Shown: piece after piece, positions 8,668 to 16,704 of the stretch
How the letters are laid out: every line of letters starts with the position of its first letter
Position numbering within the stretch: the stretch's first letter is position 1
Source of the DNA: Burkholderiales bacterium
GTDB lineage: Bacteria; Pseudomonadota; Gammaproteobacteria; Burkholderiales; Burkholderiaceae_C
Assembly (NCBI GenBank): GCA_947373745.1
Contig: CANBZB010000006.1
Location: 1 to 34,432, forward strand
Direction of reading: 5' to 3'
DNA length: 34,432 nt
Position numbers and translations under genes: made by a program
Notes under the pieces: model-generated
Databases searched by the model: none
Told to the model about the DNA's origin: nothing
Seen by the model: the letters and a program-made list of their open reading frames with translations, nothing else

Positions 8668-9642
8668 TTATTTGACTGCGTTGATACGTTTGACCATATC
8701 TTGCAGCTTGGGATCCTTGAGGTATTTGTCATACACGGGTTTCATCGCACCTTGGAAGCTGGCTTTGTCGACATCGACAATCTCTGCACCACCGGCTTTG
8801 ACAATAGCGAGCGATTTGGTTTCACGCTCGTCCCACAGCTTGCGCATATAAGTGACGGACTCTTTGGCGGCCGCGCGGATTTGCTTTTGCTCTTCGGCAG
8901 AAAGGGTGTCCCACACTTTCTTGGAGAACAACAAAATCTCTGGGGCCATGGAGTGTTCGGTCTTGTTGTAGTACTTGGCTACTTCAAAGTGGCGTGAACT
9001 CTCATATGAGGGGTAGTTGTTTTCTGCAGCATCGATCAAACCGGTTTTGAGCGCGGTGTACACCTCGCCATAAGGCATTGGCGTTGCGTTGGCACCCATG
9101 GCTTCGAGCAAAGACACCCACAAGTCGCTTTGCTGGACACGCACCTTCAAGCCCTTGGCATCCGCCAAAGTTTTGATGGGTTTTTTAACGGTATAGATGG
9201 AACGAGCGCCAGAGTCATAGAACGCCAAACCGACAAAACCTTGGGCTTCGCAATCTTTCAAAATTTCGTCACCAATTGCGCCATCCAAAACCTTACGCAT
9301 ATGCTCCGTGGAGCGGAACAAGAAAGGCATGGTCGGCACCATGGTGGCGGCGCAAATATTGTTCATCGGCGCCACGTTGACACGGGTCATCGCTAAGGCG
9401 CCAAGTTTGGTTTGCTCGATGGTGTCTTTTTCGCTACCCAAAGCTGATTTGGCAAATACCTTGATGGTGTGTTTGCCGCCGGTGGCTTTGCTGAGTTCTT
9501 CACTCATGTGGCGCACTGCCATGACGGTGGGGTAGTCGTCTGGGTGGACGTCTGAGGAACGGAACTCCGTGGCTTGTGCGCTAAAGGCCAAGACCGCAGC
9601 ACTGGCCAATAAGGTTTTCAGAAAGAAAGAGGGCTTTTTCAT
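8668..9642 (-). CDS. dctP: TRAP transporter periplasmic binding protein, probably hexuronate-specific
   Basis: The 324-residue protein has a signal peptide (cleavage near SAQA) and the DctP fold. The conserved ligand arginine R168 is in [12 protein letters not shown], and R147 (GARSIY) and N209 (AAENNYPSY) are also present. The arginine pair with a downstream Asn is the arrangement described for uronate-binding TRAP proteins. AGGAG lies just before the start. The gene begins 21 bp after the stop of the uronate dehydrogenase gene, which supports glucuronate or galacturonate as ligand. Family assignment is firm; ligand assignment is inference. Confidence 0.93.
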   Translation of the reverse strand: MKKPSFFLKTLLASAAVLAFSAQATEFRSSDVHPDDYPTVMAVRHMSEELSKATGGKHTIKVFAKSALGSEKDTIEQTKLGALAMTRVNVAPMNNICAATMVPTMPFLFRSTEHMRKVLDGAIGDEILKDCEAQGFVGLAFYDSGARSIYTVKKPIKTLADAKGLKVRVQQSDLWVSLLEAMGANATPMPYGEVYTALKTGLIDAAENNYPSYESSRHFEVAKYYNKTEHSMAPEILLFSKKVWDTLSAEEQKQIRAAAKESVTYMRKLWDERETKSLAIVKAGGAEIVDVDKASFQGAMKPVYDKYLKDPKLQDMVKRINAVK

Positions 9643-9663
9643 CGTTGTCTCCTAGTTAAAAAT

Positions 9664-10476
9664 TTAAATCGGGCTGTTTTTCACAAACCCACCACCTTGG
9701 TAAATCACGGCAGGGTCGCTCAAGTCGAGTTTGAGTTGCTTGGCTTCGGCTGCGTTCTTGAACTTGGCTGAACTGTCTTGCGGCTGATAGCCCACATGCT
9801 TGGCGGATGCGTTGTCCCACCATACAACGGGGTTGTCTGACATGCCATAAATCACGCTAAAACCCACTACAGGCGAGCTCAAACTGGCCACGACCAAGCG
9901 TTCTAGATCGTCGTAGCTCAACCAAGTCGCCAACATACGGCGGTCTTTGGGTTCGGGATAGGAAGAGCCAATACGCAAGCACACGGTCTCAATGCCATAG
10001 CGGTCAAAGTAAAAACGGGCGATGTTTTCACCAAAGGCTTTGCTCAAACCGTAGTAGCCATCTGGTCGCACAGGCATGGTGGGTGTCACGGTTTCGCTTT
10101 GCTTGTAAAACCCCGTCACATGGTTGGAGCTGGCAAAAACAATACGACGCGTGCCGTGTTTACGAGCCGCTTCATATAAGTTGTAGATGCCAACGATGTT
10201 GACAGGCAAGATTTCGTCAAACGGGCGCTCGACGGAGACACCGCCCAAATGGACGACACCGTCGACGCCTTCCAGCAGTTTGTCGACCGCTAGGGCGTCT
10301 TGTAGGGGAGCTGGCATTACTTCTTCGCCGACAGCAGCGGCACCTAACTCGGCAATATCGCTGACGCGAAGGGTTTGGCAATGGGGCTTCAAGCGTGGAC
10401 GCAATACGCGGCCTAGGCCACCTGCCGCGCCAGTGAGCAGCAAACGCGGGTAAAGAATCGGGGGGGGTGTGGTCAT
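9664..10476 (-). CDS. udh: Uronate dehydrogenase (NAD-dependent short-chain/epimerase fold)
   Basis: This 270-residue Rossmann protein likely oxidises D-glucuronate or D-galacturonate to the aldarolactone with NAD+. It has the nucleotide motif TGAAGGLGRVLRPRL near the N-terminus. The segment VVHLGGVSVERPFDEIL, then NIVGIYNLYEAARKHG and VFASSNHVTGFY, match known Udh proteins closely. The catalytic Tyr-Lys is in YYGLSKAFGENIARFYFDRYG. The C-terminus ends in the Udh-like VIYQGGGFVKNSPI. ATG 10476 was chosen because it is followed at once by the Rossmann fold; an in-frame ATG 36 codons upstream would add residues unlike the family. It is the first gene of the minus-strand run and faces the operator palindrome at 10623. 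Confidence 0.88.
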   Translation of the reverse strand: MTTPPPILYPRLLLTGAAGGLGRVLRPRLKPHCQTLRVSDIAELGAAAVGEEVMPAPLQDALAVDKLLEGVDGVVHLGGVSVERPFDEILPVNIVGIYNLYEAARKHGTRRIVFASSNHVTGFYKQSETVTPTMPVRPDGYYGLSKAFGENIARFYFDRYGIETVCLRIGSSYPEPKDRRMLATWLSYDDLERLVVASLSSPVVGFSVIYGMSDNPVVWWDNASAKHVGYQPQDSSAKFKNAAEAKQLKLDLSDPAVIYQGGGFVKNSPI

Positions 10477-10604
10477 GAAATGGGTAGTAAAAGTAGATCT
10501 GTAAGCAAAAAGCCAACGAATTCTGCCATTTGTATGATGAAACTCTATGCGGGTGAACACCGACTCAGGCGACTTGAATCGCACCTACAAGGGGCGCTAG
10601 CACC

Positions 10605-10641
10605 ACTTTGGTGTAAACCCTTTTTGTATACAAACCAAAGT
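10605..10641. repeat. Inverted repeat ACTTTGGT / ACCAAAGT in the divergent promoter region
   Basis: ACTTTGGT (10605-10612) and ACCAAAGT (10634-10641) are exact reverse complements and bracket the palindrome at 10623-10634. The GGT-GTAA-ACC between 10610 and 10619 is a second, weaker dyad. Together they look like a composite regulator-binding region between udh and the ABC importer. The remainder of 10477-10745 shows no gene. Confidence 0.45.
10623..10634. promoter_or_regulatory. GntR/FadR-type operator palindrome
   Basis: TTTGTATACAAA is a perfect 12-bp palindrome. FadR-subfamily GntR regulators, including those of uronate genes, recognise sites with a central GT-(2)-AC, such as TGGTATACCA. 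The site is 147 bp before the udh start and 112 bp before the ABC binding-protein start, so it could control either or both. No regulator gene lies within the window. Confidence 0.5.
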
Positions 10642-10745
10642 CGAGCACAATTTGGTCTGAATCTCGCCCGATGGCACCTGCCGTCTGGGCATCTTTATTG
10701 CAAGTACATCTTTTTAAAAACTTCGTCCCCGAATTAGGAGATCCC

Positions 10746-11792
10746 ATGATCAAGCGTTCTTTTCTGAAAACCACCCTCGGCTTGGCTTGTGCCACCGCAT
10801 TCAGCTTGGCATCAGCCCAGACCACCCCCATCAAATTCCAGTTGGACTGGCGTTTTGAAGGACCTGCCGCCTTGTTCTTGGTGCCAGCCGCCAAAGGGTA
10901 TTTCAAAGACGCCAAGCTAGACGTCACCGTAGACGCTGGCAACGGCTCAGGTGGCGCGGTCACCCGCGTGGCTTCGGGCTCTTACGACTTAGGCTTTGCT
11001 GACTTGGCTGCCTTGATGGAATTCCACGCCAACAACCCCGACGCGCCCAATAAGCCAGTCGCGGTGATGATGGTCTACAACAATACGCCCGCTTCTGTCA
11101 TGGCTTTGAAAAAGTCAGGCATCAAAACCCCTGGCGACTTGGCTGGTAAAAAGCTTGGCGCCCCTGTTTTTGACGCAGGCCGCCGCGCATTCCCCATCTT
11201 TGCCAAAGCCAACGAGATCGGCAACGTCACTTGGACCGCGATGGATCCTCCCCTGCGTGAAACCATGCTGGTTCGCGGCGATGTCGACGCGATCACTGGA
11301 TTCACCTTCACCTCACTGCTCAATATCGAAGCGCGTGGCGTCAAGGCCGAAGACGTGGTGGTCTTGCAATACCCAGACTACGGTGTGAAGTTGTATGGCA
11401 ACGCCATCATCGCCAGCCCCAAGATGATCAAAGAGAACCCTGCGGCTATCAAAGCGTTCTTGAGCGCATTTGCCAAAGGCATGAAAGACGTGATCAAAGA
11501 CCCAGCCCAATCTATTGAATCTGTCAAAGCACGTGACGGCATCATCAATGTCGAACTCGAAACCCGTCGCTTGAAACTCGCGATTGACACCGTCATCAAT
11601 AGCCCAGACGCCCGCGCTGAGGGTTTTGGACAAGTCAAAGGCCCCCGTTTGTCTTTGATGGCCTCGCAAGTCTCTGACGCTTTCAACACCAAAACCCGCG
11701 TGAAAGCCGATGAAATTTGGAACGGTTCATTCTTGCCAACCGCTAAAGAACTCGATGTTTTGCCTGCACCCAAAGCAGCTGCGAAGAAATAA
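10746..11792 (+). CDS. ABC transporter substrate-binding protein, NMT1/THI5/TauA-like
   Basis: The 348-residue protein begins with a signal peptide (MIKRSFLKTTLGLACATAFS, cleavage near ASA-Q) and continues with the NMT1/THI5-like pattern QLDWRFEGPAALFLVPAAKG. The binding-protein motif VASGSYDLGFADLAAL follows. Such proteins deliver sulfonates, nitrate-type anions, pyrimidine precursors or aromatic acids; the ligand cannot be read here. The start is ATG 10746 because AGGAG lies at 10736-10740. It is the first gene of a three-gene importer operon. The C-terminal tail is short and lysine-rich (APKAAAKK). Confidence 0.9.
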   Translation: MIKRSFLKTTLGLACATAFSLASAQTTPIKFQLDWRFEGPAALFLVPAAKGYFKDAKLDVTVDAGNGSGGAVTRVASGSYDLGFADLAALMEFHANNPDAPNKPVAVMMVYNNTPASVMALKKSGIKTPGDLAGKKLGAPVFDAGRRAFPIFAKANEIGNVTWTAMDPPLRETMLVRGDVDAITGFTFTSLLNIEARGVKAEDVVVLQYPDYGVKLYGNAIIASPKMIKENPAAIKAFLSAFAKGMKDVIKDPAQSIESVKARDGIINVELETRRLKLAIDTVINSPDARAEGFGQVKGPRLSLMASQVSDAFNTKTRVKADEIWNGSFLPTAKELDVLPAPKAAAKK

Positions 11793-11807
11793 ACCAACGG
11801 CAATTTG

Positions 11808-12614
11808 ATGACTGAAACTGCTGACAACTTTGTCGACTTCCAAAATGTATGGCTGGCCTACAACGATGAACTCTTAGCGAAGGACCACTTCGCAGTTGAG
11901 GACATCAACTTGCAGGTCAAACAAGGCGAGTTCATTGCCATCGTGGGGCCTTCAGGTTGCGGCAAGTCCACCTTTATGAAGCTCACCACGGGTTTGAAAA
12001 AACCCAGCCGTGGTGAGATTTTTGTTGATAACCAACCCGTCACAGGACCGCTCAAAATCAGTGGCATGGCGTTCCAAGCGCCGTCGCTTTTGCCTTGGCG
12101 CACCACACTCGACAACGTGTTGTTGCCGCTGGAAATTGTCGAACCCTTCCGTACCCAATTCAAAGCGCGCAAAGCAGAGTTTGAAGCACGCGCCATCAAG
12201 CTTTTGCAAACCGTGGGTTTAGGTGGATACGAACGTAAATTTCCTTGGGAACTTTCAGGTGGCATGCAGCAGCGCGCCAGCATTTGCCGTGCGCTCATCC
12301 ATGAACCCAAGATGTTGCTGTTGGACGAGCCGTTTGGCGCGCTCGACGCTTTCACCCGGGAAGAACTCTGGTGCACCTTGCGCGATCTCTGGACGGAGCA
12401 AAAGTTCAATGTGATTTTGGTGACCCACGACTTACGCGAATCGGTATTTTTGGCCGACACCGTCTACGTCATGAGCAAAAGCCCAGGGCGCTTTGTCGTG
12501 AAACGCCATATTGACTTACCACGTCCGCGTGACCTCGAAGTCACTTACACGCCGGCCTTCACCGACATCGTGCACGAGCTGCGCAGCCACATTGGGGCGA
12601 TCAGAAAATCATGA
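11808..12614 (+). CDS. ABC transporter ATP-binding protein (NitT/TauT type)
   Basis: The 268-residue ATPase has Walker A GPSGCGKST at residues 47-55, signature LSGGMQQ at 149-155, Walker B LLLDEP at 170-175 and the switch His207 (VTHDLRES). All catalytic residues are present. ATG 11808 was preferred to the adjacent TTG 11805. Its end overlaps the permease start by ATGA. It energises the importer formed with its two neighbours. Confidence 0.95.
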   Translation: MTETADNFVDFQNVWLAYNDELLAKDHFAVEDINLQVKQGEFIAIVGPSGCGKSTFMKLTTGLKKPSRGEIFVDNQPVTGPLKISGMAFQAPSLLPWRTTLDNVLLPLEIVEPFRTQFKARKAEFEARAIKLLQTVGLGGYERKFPWELSGGMQQRASICRALIHEPKMLLLDEPFGALDAFTREELWCTLRDLWTEQKFNVILVTHDLRESVFLADTVYVMSKSPGRFVVKRHIDLPRPRDLEVTYTPAFTDIVHELRSHIGAIRKS

Positions 12615-13375
12615 GTCCAAAACAACTTGAACGTTATGCGCCATGGGGCTTACTAGTCCTGACTATCGCTTTGTGGCAAATTATTTGTAGTGCCTTTGCG
12701 GTATCGGAATTTATTTTTCCGAGCCCCTTGCGCATTTGGCAGCAAATGGTGGAATTCCGCGACGTGATTGCCGCGCACGCATGGCGCACTTTTTGGGTGA
12801 CCATGGCAGGCTTTGGCATTGCCATCGTGGTGGGCGTGTTGCTTGGTTTTGTGATTGGCAGTTCACGCTTGGCTTACGCAGCGGTCTATCCCTTGATGAC
12901 AGGCTTTAACGCTTTGCCTAAAGCTGCCTTTGTGCCAATTTTGGTGGTGTGGTTTGGTATTGGTGTCGGTCCAGCAATCTTGACGGCGTTTTTAATCAGT
13001 TTTTTTCCAATCATGGTGAACATCGCCACTGGTTTGGCCACTTTGGAACCTGAACTAGAAGATGTGTTGCGCGTTTTAGGTGCAAAGCGTTGGGATGTTT
13101 TGGTCAAAGTGGGTTTACCCCGCTCCATGCCTTACTTTTATGGCTCACTCAAAGTTGCTATCACGTTGGCTTTTGTTGGCACTACCGTGTCTGAAATGAC
13201 TGCCGCTAACGAAGGCATCGGGTATTTACTGATATCCGCCGGCTCTGCGATGCAAATGGGCCTGGCATTCGCAGGATTAGTCGTTGTGGGTGCGATGGCG
13301 ATGGTGATGTATGAATTATTTAGTTATATAGAGAAGCACACCACTGCTTGGGCGCACCGTAGTTCGCAAAACTAA
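12611..13375 (+). CDS. ABC transporter permease (NitT/TauT, BPD type)
   Basis: The 254-residue permease has about six membrane segments and the cytoplasmic EAA-like loop GAKRWDVLVKVGLPRSMPYF that contacts the ATPase. It belongs to the SsuC/TauC-type family. The start overlaps the ATPase stop. It ends 28 bp before a strong hairpin that probably closes the operon. Confidence 0.94.
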   Translation: MSPKQLERYAPWGLLVLTIALWQIICSAFAVSEFIFPSPLRIWQQMVEFRDVIAAHAWRTFWVTMAGFGIAIVVGVLLGFVIGSSRLAYAAVYPLMTGFNALPKAAFVPILVVWFGIGVGPAILTAFLISFFPIMVNIATGLATLEPELEDVLRVLGAKRWDVLVKVGLPRSMPYFYGSLKVAITLAFVGTTVSEMTAANEGIGYLLISAGSAMQMGLAFAGLVVVGAMAMVMYELFSYIEKHTTAWAHRSSQN

Positions 13376-13402
13376 TCCGTTATCATCTTTTCCCTTCTCG
13401 GT

Positions 13403-13435
13403 TGACTTTGTTGTTTTGACAATAAAGTCACTTTT
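13403..13435 (+). terminator. Strong hairpin terminator after the ABC importer operon
   Basis: Bases 13403-13414 pair with 13419-13430 over 12 positions (one G-U) around a TTTG loop, followed by CTTTT. This separates the ABC operon from the channel cluster. It could also serve as an operator-like dyad. Confidence 0.65.
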
Positions 13436-13458
13436 CCACGTATAACTGCTTAAAAATT

Positions 13459-14034
13459 ATGGAAACATCATCCGAACACCCTCACCCCGTAGTCGACACA
13501 GGCGTCAACTATTGGTTTTTGTTGTTAATGGTCCTTATCGTCGTAGCGGTAACGTGGCTTGGCATATTGAACTTCACCGAAGGCAGAAAAACTGAAGTCG
13601 CCAAATCCAACGGCGAAGCTTGGGTTACCTGGTTAACGGAACAAGGCACCCAACGTTTTGAAGCCGACTACAAAATTCAAGCTTGCAAAGGTGGCGTCAA
13701 ACCGTCTGGCGACCCATCTAAGTCCGATGCCCCCGTTTTGGGCACTTGGGGCGCGTGTCTTGACTACATCATGAAAAACACCGATCTCAAGGACCAAAAC
13801 AACACATTTTTCAATAAACCCCCGCAGTTAATTGAGAAATGCATCCCCACCGATATTTCTACATCAGGTGCCATCGTCATTGAGGATTTGATGCCTACCC
13901 CACCAGGGTCCGCCATTCCATTTGTCGGGTCACAACTGGTGGAAACTGACTCCATCGATTACAAAATGCAGTTGCGCGTCTCGGTGTGCGACAAGGGCGG
14001 TTACGCCATCAAAGTTGCTGAATTCGAATTCTGA
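13459..14034 (+). CDS. Single-pass membrane protein of unknown function, first gene of channel cluster
   Basis: Not recognised. The 191-residue product has one membrane segment at about 18-38 and a soluble domain from 45 to the end, with four cysteines (76, 100, 128, 177) that could form two disulfides if the domain is periplasmic. Charge around the membrane segment is ambiguous: the N-terminus is acidic, and R/K residues follow the segment. That leaves the orientation open. It ends 8 bp before the tandem-sensor channel, whose start has GAGG just upstream, so the two are almost surely cotranscribed. A role as channel accessory subunit is inference from position only. Confidence 0.75.
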   Translation: METSSEHPHPVVDTGVNYWFLLLMVLIVVAVTWLGILNFTEGRKTEVAKSNGEAWVTWLTEQGTQRFEADYKIQACKGGVKPSGDPSKSDAPVLGTWGACLDYIMKNTDLKDQNNTFFNKPPQLIEKCIPTDISTSGAIVIEDLMPTPPGSAIPFVGSQLVETDSIDYKMQLRVSVCDKGGYAIKVAEFEF

Positions 14035-14042
14035 GGTGCACT

Positions 14043-15689
14043 ATGGAAAGATCTAAAGACCAATTCTTAAAGAACCTCGACGTTCACGCTCTGCTAGGCC
14101 AAGAGGAAAAAGAAGCCAATATTCCCAGAGACTTGCCTACACGCCAGTGGTTGTACGCATGGCTTTTGGACCCCAATATTGAGGGCAACTACCAAAAATC
14201 TTTGGACAAATGGATCAGTTTGCTGATCATTGCCAACTTATTTTCTTTGGTATTTGAGCACGTGCCTGCCGTGTTTGAGCCAAATCAACTTTGGTTTGAG
14301 ATTTTTGATATTTTTTCTGTTGTGGTGTTCACCATTGAATACCTCTTACGCTTTTATTTAGCGCCAGAAGACGAAGAATTTAAAACACGCAAGCACGCGC
14401 GTTTTGCCTACATCAGAAGTCCTTTTGCCATCATTGACTTCTTTGCGATTGCGCCTTTCTATCTCAAGCTGTTAGGCGTTGACCTCGACCTGCGTGTATT
14501 GCGATTCTTGCGGCTGTTGCGGATCATGAAGCTCTTTCGCATCATCATTCCAGCTATTGCTGAATTCAAAGAACTCAATAAAGGCCGCTCCTTCCGTCAA
14601 AAAGTCCATGCCTTGGTTTTCCCAAGTCCATTTGGTGGAACCGCACAGGTCATCTTTGAGGTGTTCATTGCGGTTTGGGTTTTGTTATCCGTTTTGTCCG
14701 TGATCTTGGAATCTGTCCACAGCATTTCTTATGTCTTGAACATGCAATTTGTGGTTCTAGATGCTGTCGCCGTGGGTATTTTCACGATTGAATACGTCAT
14801 GCGTATTTATGCTTGCGTGGAAGAACCTGGGTTTAAAGGCCCTATTGGTGGACGTTTCAAGCAAGCCAAATCCCCCTCCACTTTCATTGACTTCTTGGCA
14901 ATCCTGCCCTTCTTCTTAGAAGTCTTCTTGCACCATCTGATTGACCTTCGTTTCTTGCGAGTCTTCCGTTTGGCGCGATTGCTCAAACTCACTCGCGGTA
15001 ACGACGCAACGGTGACGCTATTCAGAGTGATCAAGCGCGAATGGCCCATGATCAGTTCAGCCGCATTCATCATGATGTTGCTGGTGGTTCTTACTGCGAG
15101 CTTGGGTTACTTGTTCGAACACGAAGCCCAGGCCGAGAAGTTTGACAATATTCCTAACTCTATTTACTGGGCAGTGATTACCTTGGCCTCCGTGGGTTAT
15201 GGCGATATTTCTCCCGTGACTCCGATAGGCCGTGCCATGACAACCATCATGGCGCTAGTGGGTATTGGTATTTTTGCCATCCCTGCTGCTTTGCTGGCAT
15301 CTGCCTTCAGTGACGAATTGGCCAAAGAGCGTGACGCTCTGAAGGCCAACTTGTTCGCCATTTTGAAAGATGGACATATCGATGAAGAAGAAGCCTTGGT
15401 CATTCGCAGAGAAGCCAAGCGCCTGCACCTGACGATTGAAGAGGTGAACGCTTTAATAGAGACCGTGATCAAAGAACACGAACTCGAAGAGCGCAATCCT
15501 TGGCCCGTGCACAAAATTGCAGAAAAACCGGAACTCGCTGTAGAGCATTTCAAAACTTTACTGGGTCAAATTCGCCAATTAGGCGTACACACGGACCGCA
15601 GCGCATTTGAAAAGCTTGCTAGTGACAAGCACCACTTGTCTGAGTACGAATTGGACCTGTGGCACAAGATTCAAAACAAATCGTCATAA
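14043..15689 (+). CDS. Voltage-gated K+ channel with two tandem voltage sensors and one pore
   Basis: The 548-residue protein has about ten membrane segments. The first voltage sensor (S1 about 54-75, S2 83-105, S3 125-140, S4 149-168) has six basic residues at every third position: R151, R154, R157, R160, K163, R166. It is not followed by a pore. A second sensor (S1 203-225, S2 236-257, S3 278-297, S4 300-318) has R303, R306, R309, R312, K315, R318. It leads into S5, a pore helix and the canonical K+ filter SVGYGD at 383-388, then S6 (about 396-424). The cytosolic tail holds DGHIDEEE (443-450) in a helical module shared with the two next channels. Typical bacterial Kv proteins have one sensor and about 270 residues. 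K+ selectivity is likely; the role of the first sensor is unknown. Confidence 0.88.
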   Translation: MERSKDQFLKNLDVHALLGQEEKEANIPRDLPTRQWLYAWLLDPNIEGNYQKSLDKWISLLIIANLFSLVFEHVPAVFEPNQLWFEIFDIFSVVVFTIEYLLRFYLAPEDEEFKTRKHARFAYIRSPFAIIDFFAIAPFYLKLLGVDLDLRVLRFLRLLRIMKLFRIIIPAIAEFKELNKGRSFRQKVHALVFPSPFGGTAQVIFEVFIAVWVLLSVLSVILESVHSISYVLNMQFVVLDAVAVGIFTIEYVMRIYACVEEPGFKGPIGGRFKQAKSPSTFIDFLAILPFFLEVFLHHLIDLRFLRVFRLARLLKLTRGNDATVTLFRVIKREWPMISSAAFIMMLLVVLTASLGYLFEHEAQAEKFDNIPNSIYWAVITLASVGYGDISPVTPIGRAMTTIMALVGIGIFAIPAALLASAFSDELAKERDALKANLFAILKDGHIDEEEALVIRREAKRLHLTIEEVNALIETVIKEHELEERNPWPVHKIAEKPELAVEHFKTLLGQIRQLGVHTDRSAFEKLASDKHHLSEYELDLWHKIQNKSS

Positions 15690-15719
15690 ATTTTTTGCTG
15701 CTTTCTCTCTAAACTACAC

Positions 15720-15751
15720 GCCACTCCTTCAAAAGGGTGGCATCTTCTTTT
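15720..15751 (+). repeat. Hairpin between channel genes 1 and 2
   Basis: GCCAC (15720-15724) pairs with GTGGC (15737-15741) and CC (15726-15727) with GG (15735-15736), around a bulged T and an A-rich loop. TCTTCTTTT follows. It may be an attenuator or processing site in the 97-bp gap; it is too weak to call a full terminator. Confidence 0.4.
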
Positions 15752-15786
15752 AAGCGTTCGCTTCAGCACATCTCTCTCTAAAAATA

Positions 15787-16698
15787 ATGACTTCTGGCTT
15801 CAAAAATACCCTGATGGAGATCATGGATGGCTCGCCCAAGCATGCAGCCAGCCGCTGGGTAGAACTCGCCATCACCATCGTAGTGCTGGTCAACTGCTCT
15901 GCAGTTATCTTGGATTCTGTGCCTGAAATACACGCAATTTACAAAGACTTTTTCCACGAACTTGAGTTCTGGAGTGTGATGTTCTTCACAACTGAATACA
16001 TTGCACGTGTATGGTCTCTGGGTGCTAAGTATTCAGAGTCTGAGGGCAGCAGTTGGAAAGGCCGTCGCCAATACATCTTCAGCCCCTTCGGTTTGGTCGA
16101 CTTCTTTGCGACCATGCCTTACTACATGCACATATTCTTCCCGTATTTGGATTTACGTATCTTGCGCGTTTTGCGTCTATTGCGTATTTTGAAACTCTCC
16201 AAATACAACACTGCATTACAAGACTTGTTTCAAGCGGTCTACTCAGAACGCCAAGCCTTTGGTTCTGCAGTTTTCTTACTCACCATCGCAACTGTCGTAT
16301 CCGCTTCACTCATGCATTTTGCAGAAGGACATGAGCAACCTGAATTTTTCGGCACGATTCCGCACTCCATTTATTGGGCCATCATCACCATCACATCGGG
16401 CTATGGCAACGTCGAGCCCGTCACCAAAGCTGGTGAAGCCATTGCCCTCGTTACCGGATTCTTGGGCGTGTGTATGGCTGCGATCATGACCGGTATCGTG
16501 GCCTCAGCGTTCTCCAACCAAGTGGCTCGTAAAAAGGCTGCCTTTGAAGCGCAAATTCGCGAGATTTTTTCAGATGGCGTTGTATCGGACGAAGAGAAAG
16601 AAACGCTCAAACGCTTGCAAGCCCATTACCGCCTGACGGATGTACAAGTGGAAGCCATGCTGCAACGTGCGCAAAACAAAACTGTCATGAAGGGCTAA
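15787..16698 (+). CDS. Voltage-gated ion channel with shortened SGYGN selectivity filter
   Basis: The 303-residue six-segment channel has a voltage-sensor S4 with R124, R127, R130, R133, K136, K139. The pore region reads WAIITITSGYGNVEPVT (residues 197-213). Compared with the K+ channel upstream (WAVITLASVGYGDISPVT) it lacks one residue, the Val of VGYGD, and has Asn208 in place of Asp. Ionic selectivity therefore cannot be assumed to be K+. The tail has the DGVVSDEE module at 263-270. No Shine-Dalgarno is apparent before ATG 15787, so translation could depend on reinitiation. The family assignment is firm; the altered filter is read directly from in-frame codons. Confidence 0.9.
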   Translation: MTSGFKNTLMEIMDGSPKHAASRWVELAITIVVLVNCSAVILDSVPEIHAIYKDFFHELEFWSVMFFTTEYIARVWSLGAKYSESEGSSWKGRRQYIFSPFGLVDFFATMPYYMHIFFPYLDLRILRVLRLLRILKLSKYNTALQDLFQAVYSERQAFGSAVFLLTIATVVSASLMHFAEGHEQPEFFGTIPHSIYWAIITITSGYGNVEPVTKAGEAIALVTGFLGVCMAAIMTGIVASAFSNQVARKKAAFEAQIREIFSDGVVSDEEKETLKRLQAHYRLTDVQVEAMLQRAQNKTVMKG

Positions 16699-16704
16699 CA
16701 CACC

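Noticed and set aside
10501-10584. Upstream 36-codon extension of uronate dehydrogenase
   Set aside because: The extension is basic and unlike the family, which starts just before the Rossmann motif. The extension would also cover the divergent promoter region.
13416-13446. Promoter TTGACA (13416-13421) with TATAAC (13441-13446)
   Set aside because: The spacing is 19 bp and the -35 lies inside the hairpin stem at 13403-13430, so a terminator explains the sequence better. A promoter for the channel cluster remains possible but unsupported.
16390-16420. Shortened channel filter as a sequencing or frameshift artefact
   Set aside because: A missing codon would not shift the frame, but the same deletion occurs independently in both adjacent genes with different codons, and both frames stay open with conserved flanks.
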